The notes under the pieces are model-generated. The model saw only the letters and a list, made by a program, of their open reading frames with translations, searched no databases and was not told the DNA's origin. 64,000 nt of DNA from Flavobacterium aquaticum. GTDB lineage: Bacteria > Bacteroidota > Bacteroidia > Flavobacteriales > Flavobacteriaceae. The position numbers and the translations under genes were made by a program. Every line of letters starts with the position of its first letter. Position 1 is the first letter of the stretch. The stretch lies in contig NZ_QLMI01000006.1 of the NCBI RefSeq assembly GCF_003259835.1, positions 149,317 to 213,316 on the forward strand. The letters run 5' to 3'. Positions 16,302-26,029 of this stretch are shown here, in pieces.

Positions 16302-19300
16302 ATGAAAACAACTCGTTTTTTACAATTGATATTTGTATTGATTGTAGCTTTGTCGTGCTCTAAAAGCGCTAAAGATTTCAATTCTGATTTCTCTCAGTTC
16401 AAAGCGTATATTCTCAACTTTAGTTCGGGATTGGTCTCGGCAAACAGCGACATTAGAGTAGTTTTAGCATTTGATAAAAAAGAATGGACAACCAACGAAG
16501 AGTTAGATGAAAATTTGTTTACCATTAGCCCAAGTGTTGATGGAAAAGTAGTGGCGCTTTCGAATAATACCATCGCTTTTATTCCAGAAAAAAAATTAGA
16601 CCAAAACAAGGAATATCAAGTTACACTGCATTTGTCGGAATTAACAAATGTTCCTAGCAAATTAAAAGATTTCAATTTCACAATTAAAACCATAAAGCAA
16701 GATTTTATGGTAACGACAAATGATTTGCAATCGTATAGTAAAGATTACCAATATTTAAACGGAGTAATTACGTCGAGCGATGATTTGGATTTTGAAACCG
16801 CTAAAAAACTTATTTCTGTTAATCAAGAAGATAAATCGGTTAAGGTTAAGTTTGTCAAAGAATTAAGCAATAAAAAGGAATACAAATTTGTAATCGATAG
16901 CATAAAAAGACAAGTCGAAGACAGTAAAATTAAAATTTCTTGGGATGGAACTCCATTTGATATCGACCAAAAAGGCGAAATGCTTTATGATATTCCCGGA
17001 AAAAGTAATTTCAAAATTGTTTCAGCTGAAGTTGAGAAAGACAACAATCAAGTTTTATTGTTAAATTTTTCAGATCCATTAAACAGAGATCAAGATTTTT
17101 CTGGTTTAGTGCAAGTTGAATCGGCTCTTAATTTACGTTTTGCAACAGCAGGAAATTTACTAAAAGTGTTTTTCAACGAACCTTTAAAAGGCGAACTTTT
17201 AGTAGAAGTTTTTCAAGGAATTGAAAGCGAAGACGGCTATAAAATGAAACAAAACTTCTCCGAAAAAGTTACTTTCGAACAAGTAAAACCTGGAGTTCGT
17301 TTCATAAAAAGCGGAACTATTTTGCCAAGTTCAAACAACTTAAAAATCAATTTTGAATCGGTAAATCTTAGTGCGGTTGACGTTAAAGTGTACCAAATTT
17401 ACAAAAACAATATTCTTCAATTCCTTCAAGATAACGAATTAAACGGAAGTCAAAATCTAAGAAAAGTTGCGCAGCCAATCGTTAAAAAAACTATCGCATT
17501 AAATAAAAATAAATTGCAAAATTCTAGCAAATGGAATGCGTATGCTATTGATTTATCTAAGATAATCACGCCAAATCCTGGTGCTATTTATCGTGTTGAA
17601 ATATCTTATAAACGTAAATATTCGCTTTACAAATGTACTTCGGCTTACGTTGATGAAGGAAATGAAGAAGAGGAAGAACAAGACGATGAAGTAAGAAGCA
17701 GTCAAGATTATTACGACGATTACTATTACGAAGGTTATGATTGGTACGAAAGAGAAGATCCTTGTACCGATTCGTACTATTATAATAACACTATTTTCAC
17801 GAATGTTATTGCTTCTGATTTAGGAGTTATTGCAAAACGTGGCGGAAACGGTTCGTATGTTTTTGCGGTAAACAATATTGTTTCGACACAGCCGGTTGCA
17901 TCAGCTAAAATTGAATTGTATAATTTTCAACAACAACTTTTAGGAACTATCACAACCGATAGTGAAGGAATAGCTAAAACCGAGTTGAAAAAATATGCTT
18001 TTTTTGCGATTGTTTCTAAAGATAAAAACACCACTTATGTGAAGTTAGATGAAGGGCAATCTTTATCGGTAAGTAATTTTGATGTCGGTGGCGAAGAATT
18101 ACAAAAAGGCTTAAAAGGTTTTATTTATGGTGAAAGAGGTGTTTGGCGTCCCGGAGATACTTTGCATTTGGCTTTCATGTTGAATGATGTGGAAAGCAAA
18201 TTAGAAAAATCGCACCCAATTACTTTTAAGTTAAGCGATCCGCAAGGAAAAATGCGTTACCAAATGGTTCAAAAGTACAATGGCTGGAATCATTACAAAT
18301 TCAAATTAGCCACAAAAGATAGTGACCCAACAGGAAATTGGGAAGTTAAAATTTCTGTAGGTGGCGTACATTTTTACAAAAGCATCAAGATTGAAACCAT
18401 CAAGCCAAACCGTTTAAAAATCAAAAATACTTTCGCTGACAAACAACTTTCTGGCAATAGACTAAACGGTGGCGAAGTCGAAGTAGCTTGGTTGCATGGA
18501 GCAGTTGCGAAAAATCTGAAAGTAGAAATGCAAGCCAAATTTCTAGAGCAACAAACCGTTTTCAAAAAGTATGAAAAATATGATTTTGATGACGAAGTAC
18601 GCAAATTCTATACCGAAGAAGTAAATGTTTTTTCAGGAAAAGTAAATGATTTTGGAAAAGCTAAAGTAGCAATTCAACCAAAAATTACCAGTCAAGCACC
18701 AGGAAAACTTAAAATGGTTTTCCAAACAAAAGCCTTTGAAAATGGTGGTGATTTTAGTACTGATGTGGCTACAGCAACGTATTCTCCATTTAAAACGTAT
18801 GTTGGAATTAAAGCACCTGAACCTAACAAATACGGCTTATTAGAAACTGATAAAGTAAACAGATACGACATTGTAACTTTAGATGAATTGGGCAAACCAA
18901 AATCAGTTAAAAATTTAGAAGTTCGTGTCTATAAAGTTGAATGGCGTTGGTGGTGGAATTCTGACGGAGATGATTTATCACAATATAATTCTTCGGAAGT
19001 AACAACCGCATATAGAAATTATGTGGTTTCAACTGATGCGTCAGGAAAAGCAAGTGTTCAATTTAAAATTCCTGAAGCCGACTGGGGAAGATATTTAATT
19101 CGAGTAGAAGACACGAATGATGGTCACGCAACGAGTTTAACTTCGTATATCGATTGGCCATATTGGTCAGGAAAATCGCGTCAAGGAAGTAGCGAAACGG
19201 CAAATATGTTGGTATTTACAACCAACAAAGAAAAATACAATGTTGGAGAAAACGCAATCGTTTCTTTCCCGTCAAGTGAAGGCGGAAGAGCTTTAATTTC

Positions 19301-21797
19301 AATTGAAAACGGTTCGAAAGTCATCAAAACACTTTGGGCAACCACTAAAAAAGGCGAAACGCAAGTGGAAGTTCCTATCACAGGTGATATGGCACCAAAT
19401 GTGTATTTCCATATTTCGTTGTTAAAACCACACGCTTCTACGATAAACGATACGCCAATTAGGATGTACGGAATTTTGCCAGTAGAAGTTATCAATAAAA
19501 ATACCGTTTTAGAGCCAGAAGTAACAATTCCTTCGGTATTAAAACCGGAGCAAAAAACAAATTTGAAAGTAAGTGAAAAATCAGGTAAAGAAATGACATA
19601 CACCATTGCAATTGTAGATGATGGTTTGTTGGATTTAACCCGATTTAAAACACCAAATGCGTGGGAAAAATTCTATTCAAGACAAGCGCTAGGTGTAAAA
19701 ACCTGGGATGTTTACGATGATGTAATTGGTGCTTATGGTGGAAAAATCAATCAAATTTTCAGCATTGGTGGTGACCAAGATTTAGCAGGTGGAAACGCCA
19801 AAAAAGCCAACCGATTCAAACCAGTTGTCATTTATTTAGGACCTTTCAAATTAGAAAAAGGGCAAACCAAATCGCATACGATTACTTTACCAAATTACGT
19901 TGGTTCTGTACGAACAATGGTTATAGCTGGAGATGCTAAAACAAGTGCTTACGGAAGTGTAGAAAAAACTTCTTTTGTGAGAAAACCGGTTATGGTTCTA
20001 GCTTCGGTACCAAGAAAAATTTCTCCAAACGAAAGAATTATGTTGCCTGTGACTGTTTTCGCAATGGAAAGCCAAGTGAAAAACGTTAATGTGCAACTAA
20101 AAACAAATAACGGAGTACGAATCATTGGAAATGCAACTCAAAATGTAAGCTTCAGTTCGCCAGATGAAAAAGTGGTGTACTTTAATTTAGAAGTTGGAAG
20201 CGCAACAGGTATCGGAAAAATAGAAGTCATTGCCACATCAGGAAAAGAAAAATCGACCTATGCTGTGGAAGTTGATATTACGAATCCAAATCCAGTTACC
20301 AATGATTACGTAGACATGGTAATTCCGGCAAACGGCTCCAAAACAATTAATTGGAAAACGTTTGGAGTTGCAGGAAGTAACAAAGCAAGATTAGAAGTTT
20401 CGTCTTTTCCAACCATTAATTTCAATGGACGATTGAGTTATTTGATTCAGTATCCTCATGGTTGCGTTGAGCAAACAACATCGGCTGTATTTCCACAATT
20501 ATATTTGGCTGATATTATGGATGTTGATGCGAACAAAAAAGCAGAAATTCAACGAAATATCAATGCTGGAATTCAAAAATTGGGCAATTTCCAACTATCA
20601 AATGGTGGATTGAGTTATTGGCAAGGCAATAATTATGTGGATGATTGGGCAACTTCTTATGCGGGACATTTCTTAATTGAAGCTGAGAAAAAAGGTTATG
20701 TTTTGCCTATCGGATTTAAAAATAAATGGATTTCGTACCAACAATCCGAAGCAAAAAAATGGCGATTCAACGCGCAATATCGTAACGACTTTGCTCAAGC
20801 GTATCGTTTATATACCTTAGCATTAGCAGGTTCAGCCGATATGGGTTCAATGAACAGATTAAGAGAAACTACTGGAATTTCAAACGAATCGAAATTACGA
20901 TTAGCAGCCGCTTATGCTTTAGCAGGTCAAAAGAAAGCCGCATTGTCGTTGATAGGAACAACAACTGTTCAAGATGATAAACGATATGTAGATTATTACT
21001 ATGGTTCAGAAGAACGAAATAGAGCGATGGTTTTAGAAACGTACATTTTGATAGATAACAAAACGAAAGCGTATGAAATGGCAAACAAATTAGCCAAAGA
21101 TTTATCGTCTAATCGTTATATGAGTACGCAAACTACTGCTTTTGGATTGTATGCGATGTCAAAATTCGCACTTAAAAATGGAGGAAAAGGTGTGAATATG
21201 ACATATTCTATAGCTGGAAAATCAGAAACAGTGAGTTCTAAAAAAGCATTTGTCGATAGAAATTTAGTTGCGAAATACGGTTCTAATTCGGTAACGATTC
21301 AAAATAAAAACAGTGGAACGCTTTATGTTCGTGTATTGAATAGTGGAATTTTACCTGTTGGACAAGAAAAAGAAATTCAGAAAAACTTCTCGACATCTGT
21401 AGTTTATAAAGATAGAAAAGGAACTGTTTTAAATTTAAGTTCGGTTAAACAAGGAACAGAAATCGTAGCGCAAGTAACTATTAGAAATCAATCGGACGAA
21501 ACATTAGAGAATGTAGCACTTTCACAAATTGTTCCTTCTGGATTTGAAATCATGAACTCACGTTATACCGATTTTGGAAGTTATGCCGAAATCAAAGCCG
21601 ATTACATTGATATTCGCGATGATAGAACGCAATTCTATTTTGGAATCAGAGCTGGTGAAACCAAAACGTTTACCATGTTGTTAAATGCAACTTATTTAGG
21701 AAAATATTACTTCCCTGGAGTACAATGTGAAGCGATGTACGACAATAATTATTTGGCAAGAACCAAAGGACAATGGGTGCAAATAGTGAAAGAGTAA
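16302..21797 (+). CDS. bacterial alpha-2-macroglobulin lipoprotein
   Basis: A giant lipoprotein of 1831 residues (lipobox C19, IVALSC) with MG domains, a bait-type region and a C-terminal alpha/alpha toroid. The thioester motif is intact: GCVEQ with C1388 and Q1391, so it can covalently trap attacking proteases. It overlaps the PBP1C gene by 25 bases; the same pairing occurs in E. coli (yfhM-pbpC) and is thought to defend the envelope after breach of the outer membrane. An odd acidic, tyrosine-rich, low-complexity segment lies at about residues 450-497 (NEEEEEQDDEV, DYYDDYYYEGYDWY). Confidence 0.94.
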   Translation: MKTTRFLQLIFVLIVALSCSKSAKDFNSDFSQFKAYILNFSSGLVSANSDIRVVLAFDKKEWTTNEELDENLFTISPSVDGKVVALSNNTIAFIPEKKLDQNKEYQVTLHLSELTNVPSKLKDFNFTIKTIKQDFMVTTNDLQSYSKDYQYLNGVITSSDDLDFETAKKLISVNQEDKSVKVKFVKELSNKKEYKFVIDSIKRQVEDSKIKISWDGTPFDIDQKGEMLYDIPGKSNFKIVSAEVEKDNNQVLLLNFSDPLNRDQDFSGLVQVESALNLRFATAGNLLKVFFNEPLKGELLVEVFQGIESEDGYKMKQNFSEKVTFEQVKPGVRFIKSGTILPSSNNLKINFESVNLSAVDVKVYQIYKNNILQFLQDNELNGSQNLRKVAQPIVKKTIALNKNKLQNSSKWNAYAIDLSKIITPNPGAIYRVEISYKRKYSLYKCTSAYVDEGNEEEEEQDDEVRSSQDYYDDYYYEGYDWYEREDPCTDSYYYNNTIFTNVIASDLGVIAKRGGNGSYVFAVNNIVSTQPVASAKIELYNFQQQLLGTITTDSEGIAKTELKKYAFFAIVSKDKNTTYVKLDEGQSLSVSNFDVGGEELQKGLKGFIYGERGVWRPGDTLHLAFMLNDVESKLEKSHPITFKLSDPQGKMRYQMVQKYNGWNHYKFKLATKDSDPTGNWEVKISVGGVHFYKSIKIETIKPNRLKIKNTFADKQLSGNRLNGGEVEVAWLHGAVAKNLKVEMQAKFLEQQTVFKKYEKYDFDDEVRKFYTEEVNVFSGKVNDFGKAKVAIQPKITSQAPGKLKMVFQTKAFENGGDFSTDVATATYSPFKTYVGIKAPEPNKYGLLETDKVNRYDIVTLDELGKPKSVKNLEVRVYKVEWRWWWNSDGDDLSQYNSSEVTTAYRNYVVSTDASGKASVQFKIPEADWGRYLIRVEDTNDGHATSLTSYIDWPYWSGKSRQGSSETANMLVFTTNKEKYNVGENAIVSFPSSEGGRALISIENGSKVIKTLWATTKKGETQVEVPITGDMAPNVYFHISLLKPHASTINDTPIRMYGILPVEVINKNTVLEPEVTIPSVLKPEQKTNLKVSEKSGKEMTYTIAIVDDGLLDLTRFKTPNAWEKFYSRQALGVKTWDVYDDVIGAYGGKINQIFSIGGDQDLAGGNAKKANRFKPVVIYLGPFKLEKGQTKSHTITLPNYVGSVRTMVIAGDAKTSAYGSVEKTSFVRKPVMVLASVPRKISPNERIMLPVTVFAMESQVKNVNVQLKTNNGVRIIGNATQNVSFSSPDEKVVYFNLEVGSATGIGKIEVIATSGKEKSTYAVEVDITNPNPVTNDYVDMVIPANGSKTINWKTFGVAGSNKARLEVSSFPTINFNGRLSYLIQYPHGCVEQTTSAVFPQLYLADIMDVDANKKAEIQRNINAGIQKLGNFQLSNGGLSYWQGNNYVDDWATSYAGHFLIEAEKKGYVLPIGFKNKWISYQQSEAKKWRFNAQYRNDFAQAYRLYTLALAGSADMGSMNRLRETTGISNESKLRLAAAYALAGQKKAALSLIGTTTVQDDKRYVDYYYGSEERNRAMVLETYILIDNKTKAYEMANKLAKDLSSNRYMSTQTTAFGLYAMSKFALKNGGKGVNMTYSIAGKSETVSSKKAFVDRNLVAKYGSNSVTIQNKNSGTLYVRVLNSGILPVGQEKEIQKNFSTSVVYKDRKGTVLNLSSVKQGTEIVAQVTIRNQSDETLENVALSQIVPSGFEIMNSRYTDFGSYAEIKADYIDIRDDRTQFYFGIRAGETKTFTMLLNATYLGKYYFPGVQCEAMYDNNYLARTKGQWVQIVKE

Positions 21798-24157
21798 GTT
21801 GGTTTACTCGATTAAAAACTAAAATCAGAAATAATAAAATTAAAACTGCCATAAGCGTATTGCTTGTGGTGGTTTACTATTTCTCACTCCCAAGACAACT
21901 TTTTGAAAACAACTATTCCACTGTAATTGAAAGTCAAGATGGGCAACTTTTAGGAGCTAAAATTGCTTCCGATGGACAATGGCGTTTTCCAGAAAGTGAT
22001 AGTGTGCCACATAAATTTCAGAAATGTATTGTTGCTTTTGAAGACCAACATTTTTATAAACATTTTGGTTTTAACCCAATTTCGATGTATCATGCTTTTA
22101 AGCAAAATCGAAAAGCAAATCGTGTAGTTCGAGGAGGAAGTACTTTAACCCAACAAGTGATTCGTTTGCACCGAAATGGAAAAAAACGTTCCTATTTTGA
22201 AAAAGGAATCGAAATGATTCTCGCAACTCGATTAGAATTTCGTCATTCGAAAGATAAAATTTTAGAACTGTATTGTGCGCATGCGCCTTTTGGAAGTAAT
22301 GTAGTAGGGTTAGAAATGGCATCTTGGAAATATTTCGGGTTACAACCGCATCAATTATCATGGGCTGAAGCAGCTACTTTAGCGGTTTTACCTAATGCGC
22401 CAAGTTTAATTTATCCAGGAAAAAATCAGGAGCGATTATTAGCAAAACGTAATCGATTACTAAAGAAATTATATAACGATAAAGTCATAGACAAAGCAAC
22501 TTACGAATTATCATTACAAGAAAGTTTGCCTCAAAAGCCGTTTGATGTACCGCAAATTGCGCCTCATTTGGTTCAAAAAGTAGCAAAAGAACATCCGGCA
22601 GAAAAAATAAAAACCACCATTCAATTAGATTTGCAAGAACGCACGAACGAAATTGTAAAACAATATTATAACTATTACAAGCAAAATCAAGTGTATAATA
22701 TTTCTGTTTTGGTGGTTGATGTAAAAACGCGTAACGTAATTACATATGTTGGAAACAGTCCAACCGACAAAGAACATCAAAAAGATGTCGATGTCATTGA
22801 AGCGCCACGAAGTACAGGCAGTATTTTGAAACCGTATTTGTACGCCGCCATGCTGAATGATGGTTATATTTTGCCACAAACTTTGGTTCCTGATGTTCCA
22901 ACCCAAATTTCAGGGTATTCGCCTCAGAATTTTAATTTAACTTATGATGGCGCTGTTCCTGCGAGTAGAGCTTTGGCGCGTTCATTGAATATTCCGTCGG
23001 TTTTGATGTTGCAAGATTATTCTGTGAATCAGTTTTATGAAAAATTGCAACAATTGAAGTTGCGAAATGTGAATCGTCAGCCTTCAAATTACGGCTTATC
23101 CTTGATTTTAGGAGGAGCGGAATCGAATTTATGGGATTTGTGTAAAGCCTATGCTTATATGTCTTCCACGCTAACGTATTTCAATCAAAACGATGCTAAA
23201 TATCGAAAAAATGAAATGCAAAATTTGAATTACGATGCTAATTTTCAACCTGATTTTGGCAGTAGTTCACGTCAGAAAAACATTTTTGGTGCTGGCGCTA
23301 TTTGGCAAACATTCAATGCGATGAAAGAAGTCAACCGACCTGAAGGTGATGAAGCTTGGAAATTCTACGATTCTTCATTAGAAATCGCATGGAAAACAGG
23401 GACAAGTTTTGGAAGCAGAGATGCTTGGGCAATTGGTGTAACTAAAGATTACGTAGTAGGAATTTGGGTTGGAAATGCTACAGGTGAAGGAAGACCATTA
23501 TTAACTGGAGTTGATAGTGCAGCTCCGATTTTATTTGATGTTTTCAGGTTGTTACCAAAATCGAAATGGTTTGAAATGCCGTATAACGATTTAGATCCTG
23601 TTGAAGTTTGTGAGCTTTCGGGTTATTTAGCACAAGACCATTGCCCGAAAATAAAACAATGGATTCCAAAAACAGCTAAAAAAACGGATAATTGTCCGTA
23701 TCATAAAATTATTCATTTAGATAAAAACCAGCAATTTAGAGTAAATAGTAATTGCGAAAGTGTTGATGAAATGGTGGTTAAATCTTGGTTTGTTTTGCCT
23801 CCGGTTATGGAATGGTATTATAAAAGTAAAAATGTAAATTATCAAAATTTACCGCCTTTTAGAAGCGATTGCGTTGATGCTTTACAAGACAAACGTATGG
23901 ATTTTATCTATCCAAAAGCTAACACTAAAATTATATTAACTAAAGATTTTGAAAGCAAACTACAACCTGCCATTATCAAAGTAGCACATTCTAATTCAGA
24001 TGCTGAGTTATTTTGGTATTTAGATGATAAATATGTAGGAAACACAAAAACCTTCCATGAGAAACCTATTTTTGCTACAACAGGATTTCATGTTATTACC
24101 GTAGTAGATGAATTTGGTAACGAAATCAGGAGAAAAGTACAATTTGAAAGTGAATAA
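21773..24157 (+). CDS. pbpC: penicillin-binding protein 1C
   Basis: A bifunctional peptidoglycan synthase of 794 residues. It has one N-terminal membrane anchor (about 23-40), a GT51 transglycosylase domain (FEDQHFYKHFGFNP with the catalytic Glu; RGGSTLTQQVIR), and a transpeptidase domain with GSILK (S350, K353) and KTGTS (K541). The C-terminal 100 residues match the BiPBP_C module typical of PBP1C. The start is inside the alpha-2-macroglobulin gene (25-base overlap), showing translational coupling. A terminator follows. Confidence 0.95.
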   Translation: MGANSERVSWFTRLKTKIRNNKIKTAISVLLVVVYYFSLPRQLFENNYSTVIESQDGQLLGAKIASDGQWRFPESDSVPHKFQKCIVAFEDQHFYKHFGFNPISMYHAFKQNRKANRVVRGGSTLTQQVIRLHRNGKKRSYFEKGIEMILATRLEFRHSKDKILELYCAHAPFGSNVVGLEMASWKYFGLQPHQLSWAEAATLAVLPNAPSLIYPGKNQERLLAKRNRLLKKLYNDKVIDKATYELSLQESLPQKPFDVPQIAPHLVQKVAKEHPAEKIKTTIQLDLQERTNEIVKQYYNYYKQNQVYNISVLVVDVKTRNVITYVGNSPTDKEHQKDVDVIEAPRSTGSILKPYLYAAMLNDGYILPQTLVPDVPTQISGYSPQNFNLTYDGAVPASRALARSLNIPSVLMLQDYSVNQFYEKLQQLKLRNVNRQPSNYGLSLILGGAESNLWDLCKAYAYMSSTLTYFNQNDAKYRKNEMQNLNYDANFQPDFGSSSRQKNIFGAGAIWQTFNAMKEVNRPEGDEAWKFYDSSLEIAWKTGTSFGSRDAWAIGVTKDYVVGIWVGNATGEGRPLLTGVDSAAPILFDVFRLLPKSKWFEMPYNDLDPVEVCELSGYLAQDHCPKIKQWIPKTAKKTDNCPYHKIIHLDKNQQFRVNSNCESVDEMVVKSWFVLPPVMEWYYKSKNVNYQNLPPFRSDCVDALQDKRMDFIYPKANTKIILTKDFESKLQPAIIKVAHSNSDAELFWYLDDKYVGNTKTFHEKPIFATTGFHVITVVDEFGNEIRRKVQFESE

Positions 24158-24162
24158 AAACA

Positions 24163-24195
24163 AAAAAACCGCCAATCTTTCGAAAGGCGGTTTTT
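24163..24195 (+). terminator. terminator after pbpC
   Basis: AAAACCGCC and GGCGGTTTT form a stem around a loop that includes the small palindrome CTTTCGAAAG; A and T runs flank it. It can also serve rng, which ends 24 bases away on the other strand. Confidence 0.85.
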
Positions 24196-24218
24196 ATTTT
24201 TACAGGATACATCCCATA

Positions 24219-25769
24219 TTATTTTACTATAATTTCATTTCCTTCTTTATCGAAGAAATGATATTCTAGATACGTGTAAGCGTCACGAGGTATAATTTTC
24301 ACCCATTTCTTATGCTCGAAAAACCATTTCGAACGTAATGATGGAAAACCTTTAGTAAGGTATGCTGCCACAAATGGATGTACGTTAAGCACAACTTTTT
24401 TATGGTCTTTTATAATGCGTTCAAGGTCAGACGCTATTTTGTCGATGATTAAAATTGGAGCTTCAATTTCCCCGTTTTCATTGTTAGGGTCTTCTTCTCT
24501 TGTTTTAATATTAACTTCTGGTCTAACTCTTTGTCTAGTAATTTGAATTAATCCAAATTTGCTAGGAGGCAAGATTTTATGCTTGGCCTTATCGTCACTC
24601 ATTTCTTCTCTTAAGAAATCGTACAATACTTTGCGGTTTTCTGGATTTTGCATATCAATGAAATCCACCACGATAATTCCGCCCATGTCTCTAAGTCGTA
24701 ACTGACGTGCAATTTCAGCTGCAGCAATCATATTTACTTCTAGAGCAGTATCTTCTTGGCTAGTTGCTTTGCTTGAACGATTTCCACTGTTCACGTCAAT
24801 AACGTGTAAAGCTTCGGTATGTTCAATAATCAAATAAGCACCTTTGCTCATGGAAACTGTTTTTCCAAAAGACGTTTTTATTTGTCGTTCAATATTGTAT
24901 TTCTCAAAAAGAGGCAGTTCCTTAGACTGATAGTGTTTTACGATAGACACTTTGTCGGGAGCTATTTCTTGCAAATACTCCTTCGTTTCAAGATACAAAT
25001 CTTCATCATCAACATGAATACCAGTGAAGGTATCATTGAATACATCTCGTAAGATAGAAGAGGCTTTATTAAGTTCTCCTAATACTTTTGATGGATGATG
25101 TGCAGTTTGTAATCTTCTGCTCATTGCCGACCAACGGTCGAGCAGTGTTTGTAGATCTTTATCAAGTTCGGCTACTTTTTTGCCTTCGGCTACTGTTCGC
25201 ACAATAACACCGAATCCTTTTGGTTTGATAGATTGAACCAATCGTTTTAATCTGTCTTTTTCTTCTCTCGATTCTATTTTTTGTGAAACAGAAACGCGAT
25301 CTGAAAAAGGAACTAAAACTACATATCTTCCGGCTAATGAAATCTCAGAACTAATTCTAGGACCTTTAGTCGAAATAGGCTCTTTCACCACCTGAACTAA
25401 AACTGATTGATTGGCGCTTAGAATGTCAGTTATAGCACCATCTTTATCAATTTCAGCTTCAAAAGGAAAATTTTTGAGTGAATAATCTTTTAATTTACCT
25501 GCGCTTACAAGTTTAATGAATTTCATTAAAGAAGGAAGATTAGGACCTAAATCATGATAATGCAAAAAAGCATCTTTTTCATGACCTAAATTCACAAAAG
25601 CGGCATTTAAACCAGCAACAGGTTTACGGATTTTGGCAATAAAAATATCACCAACCGCAAAATTGCTTTGCTTTTCTTCTTCTTTGTGTAATTCTATTAG
25701 TTTTCCATCTTTTAATAAGGCAAAATCTACAGCGTCTGAACCAGATCTAATAATTAACTCTTTGTTCAT
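24219..25769 (-). CDS. rng: ribonuclease E/G family protein (RNase G)
   Basis: A 516-residue endoribonuclease for rRNA maturation and mRNA decay. It has an N-terminal S1 RNA-binding domain (FAVGDIFIAKIRKPVAGLNAAFV), the RNase E/G catalytic core with the magnesium aspartates in HVIDVNSGN and GGIIVVDFIDM, and no long C-terminal scaffold. The zinc-link cysteines of RNase E are not seen, as is common in short forms. The start MNKELIIRSGSDAVDF at 25769 is preferred; an in-frame ATG at 25817 adds 16 residues (MFNPSVRLGEWIKMYC) whose coding DNA forms a hairpin. The leader is long and structured. Confidence 0.92.
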   Translation of the reverse strand: MNKELIIRSGSDAVDFALLKDGKLIELHKEEEKQSNFAVGDIFIAKIRKPVAGLNAAFVNLGHEKDAFLHYHDLGPNLPSLMKFIKLVSAGKLKDYSLKNFPFEAEIDKDGAITDILSANQSVLVQVVKEPISTKGPRISSEISLAGRYVVLVPFSDRVSVSQKIESREEKDRLKRLVQSIKPKGFGVIVRTVAEGKKVAELDKDLQTLLDRWSAMSRRLQTAHHPSKVLGELNKASSILRDVFNDTFTGIHVDDEDLYLETKEYLQEIAPDKVSIVKHYQSKELPLFEKYNIERQIKTSFGKTVSMSKGAYLIIEHTEALHVIDVNSGNRSSKATSQEDTALEVNMIAAAEIARQLRLRDMGGIIVVDFIDMQNPENRKVLYDFLREEMSDDKAKHKILPPSKFGLIQITRQRVRPEVNIKTREEDPNNENGEIEAPILIIDKIASDLERIIKDHKKVVLNVHPFVAAYLTKGFPSLRSKWFFEHKKWVKIIPRDAYTYLEYHFFDKEGNEIIVK

Positions 25770-25782
25770 GCAGTACATTTTT

Positions 25783-25810
25783 ATCCATTCGCCAAGGCGA
25801 ACAGATGGAT
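25783..25810 (-). promoter_or_regulatory. stem-loop in the rng leader (proximal)
   Basis: ATCCAT at 25783-25788 pairs with ATGGAT at 25805-25810, and inside it TCGCC (25789-25793) pairs with GGCGA (25796-25800). It is unusually GC-rich for this region and lies 14 bases before the preferred rng start. Confidence 0.5.
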
Positions 25811-25840
25811 TAAACATTTTTTACAGGCAGTTGTACCTGG

Positions 25841-25861
25841 GAATCAATTTAAAATTGATTC
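25841..25861 (-). promoter_or_regulatory. perfect inverted repeat in the rng leader (distal)
   Basis: Ten-base arms GAATCAATTT and AAATTGATTC around a single A form a perfect palindrome in the 135-base interval before rng. It could be an mRNA hairpin or a dimeric protein site. Confidence 0.5.
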
Positions 25862-25888
25862 ATTTCAATGAACTTTTTTCTAAAAAAG

Positions 25889-25913
25889 AAAAAGTAGTTT
25901 TAAACTACTTTTT
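25889..25913. terminator. terminator overlapping the 3' end of the 30-residue gene
   Basis: AAAAAGTAGTTT (25889-25900) and AAACTACTTTTT (25902-25913) are perfect complements. The stop codon of the small basic gene lies inside the hairpin. On the minus strand it is followed by CTTTTTT, so it should end the HU/small-gene transcript before rng. Confidence 0.75.
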
Positions 25914-25997
25914 CTTTTTATGACGGTTTGCTCTCGCTCTTTTCTTACGTTTGTGAGTTGCTACCTTATGTCTTTTTCTTTTTTTACCACTTGGCAT
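25905..25997 (-). CDS. 30-residue Lys/Arg-rich basic protein, ribosomal-protein-like
   Basis: The minus strand encodes a 30-residue protein starting MPSGKKRKRHKVATHKRKK. More than half the residues are Lys, Arg or His, and there are no acidic residues. This composition fits a tiny ribosome- or RNA-bound protein such as the very short 30S-associated proteins. From memory, a near-identical short gene sits beside HU and rng in many flavobacteria, but I cannot verify that here. It starts 32 bases after the HU stop and ends inside a terminator, so HU and this gene probably share a transcript. Confidence 0.75.
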   Translation of the reverse strand: MPSGKKRKRHKVATHKRKKRARANRHKKKK

Positions 25998-26029
25998 AAC
26001 ATGTTGGTGTTTAGATTAATAAATAGTTT

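Noticed and set aside
19181..19606. 141-residue open frame opposite the alpha-2-macroglobulin gene
   Set aside because: It lies wholly within a conserved gene on the other strand and has no recognisable domain.
25770..25817. 16-residue N-terminal extension of RNase G
   Set aside because: The in-frame ATG exists, but the extension is encoded by a GC-rich hairpin and the family starts at MNKELIIRS, so the downstream start is preferred.
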